64,000 bases of DNA from Centipeda flueggei ATCC 43531. GTDB taxonomy: Bacteria; Bacillota; Negativicutes; Selenomonadales; Selenomonadaceae. Within the stretch, counting starts at the first letter, position 1. Every line of letters starts with the position of its first letter. This document shows, one piece after another, positions 63,464 through 64,000 of this stretch. The translations under genes and the position numbers were made by a program. Under the pieces are notes generated by a model, which saw nothing but the letters and a program-made list of their open reading frames with translations, was not told the origin of the DNA and searched no databases. The stretch is taken from NCBI RefSeq assembly GCF_000160695.1, contig NZ_GG694007.1, forward strand, positions 280,911 to 344,910, read 5' to 3'.

Positions 63464-64000
63464 CTATGCGTGAAAGCCGGAGAGGTCGAGCGCGTCGAAT
63501 CCCGCGAGGAGCTCCCTGACCTCGCGCTCGATCCTGTCCGCACCGCCCGCTGCGTCCGCCTCGATGTTGAGCGGCATGTTCGGATCGTGCAGCGACATGC
63601 GCAGCAGCGCCCAGCCGCCCGGGAAGATGAGGCGCACGCCCTCATAGGAGGGAGCGGCGATCCTGAGGCCCTTGTCTTTGGCGCGCTGCTCGAATGCGGC
63701 GAGGACGTCCTTTCCGTATGCCTTGACGTCGTCGGTGCCCGTGATCTTGATGCGGATCTCGCGTGCCTCGGCGGGGTGGCGCAGATCCTTGATGAGGTCG
63801 CTGAGGGTTTTGCCCTCGGCGTGTGCCTTTGCCGCTGCGATGAGAAGCTTTACCGCGAGGTAGGCGCCGTCGTCGAGGTAGTAGTTCTCGCTGAGCGCAC
63901 CATGCCCTGAGGTCTCGATGGCGAGCGGGGAGGTTTCGCCCGCCTCGTTGCGGCGGATGCACTCGTTGATGACGTTCTTGTAGCCGCGCATGTAGCGCAG
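63464..64000 (-). CDS. C-terminal part of a phosphoglucomutase/phosphomannomutase (runs off window)
   Basis: The last 178 codons of an alpha-D-phosphohexomutase. The visible part has the sugar-binding IETSGHGALSENYYLDDGAY (domain 3) and the C-terminal phosphate-binding domain (RLIFPGGWALLRMSLHDPN, with the conserved R-x-S type motif). The frame is open to the window edge; the Met at 63991 is internal (LRYMRGYKN). The enzyme interconverts hexose 1- and 6-phosphates for nucleotide-sugar synthesis. Confidence 0.88.
   Translation of the reverse strand: MRYMRGYKNVINECIRRNEAGETSPLAIETSGHGALSENYYLDDGAYLAVKLLIAAAKAHAEGKTLSDLIKDLRHPAEAREIRIKITGTDDVKAYGKDVLAAFEQRAKDKGLRIAAPSYEGVRLIFPGGWALLRMSLHDPNMPLNIEADAAGGADRIEREVRELLAGFDALDLSGFHA

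Overview
The window looks like the replication-origin region of a Negativicutes (Selenomonas-type) Firmicute. This is inferred from the order rpmH-rnpA-yidD-yidC-jag-mnmE-mnmG facing away from dnaA-dnaN-S4-recF-dciA-gyrB, GC-rich coding sequence, strong Shine-Dalgarno sites and AT-rich intergenic gaps. No rRNA, CRISPR array or transposase gene was seen. One tRNA (Arg, CCT) is present.

Layout. 1-800: a truncated CDS, a possible threonine-aldolase remnant, a small hydrophobic toxin with a facing antisense RNA, and a MITE-like element. 0.8-3.9 kb (minus): HlyD/ATPase/permease export system. 4-10.2 kb (minus): mnmG, mnmE, jag, yidC, yidD, rnpA, rpmH from one strong promoter. 10.2-18.5 kb (plus): dnaA, oriC with DnaA boxes and DnaA-trios, dnaN, S4 protein, recF, dciA, a MntA/HepT toxin-antitoxin pair, gyrB. 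18.5-21.4 kb: second small-toxin module, a DUF6882-like gene, then a zinc-macrodomain and class M sirtuin pair. 21.5-26.2 kb: an uncharacterised five-gene operon built round a Ycf46-like AAA+ ATPase and a coiled-coil membrane protein. 26.3-36.9 kb: sialic-acid/amino-sugar operon (nagB, nagA, nanE, nanA, symporter, yhcH, nanK, shortened nanM, a flavoprotein) behind a perfect 16-bp inverted-repeat operator, followed by an RpiR regulator. 37-41.5 kb: dsdA, a broken RelE with its antitoxin, gyrA. 41.6-51.8 kb: GT41 glycosyltransferase, lipoprotein, malic enzyme, LCP protein, CYTH protein, a DnaA-box cluster, MgtC, third small-toxin module, dCMP deaminase, DASS transporter. 52-64 kb: iron alcohol dehydrogenase, fourth small-toxin module, DUF457, Rrf2, DUF1659/DUF2922, tRNA-Arg, DUF3298, DUF805 proteins, two paralogous membrane GGDEF proteins and the end of a phosphohexomutase.

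The features most worth attention are four type I toxin-antitoxin-like modules in two families, which had to be translated by hand; the AAA+ operon; the macrodomain-sirtuin pair without its usual lipoyl-carrier partners beside it; a DnaA-box cluster about 36 kb from dnaA; and a roughly 168-bp MITE family whose ends lie at or supply the stop codons of several genes. Start codons were moved inside the longest frames wherever a ribosome-binding site or an overlap with the upstream gene argued for it.
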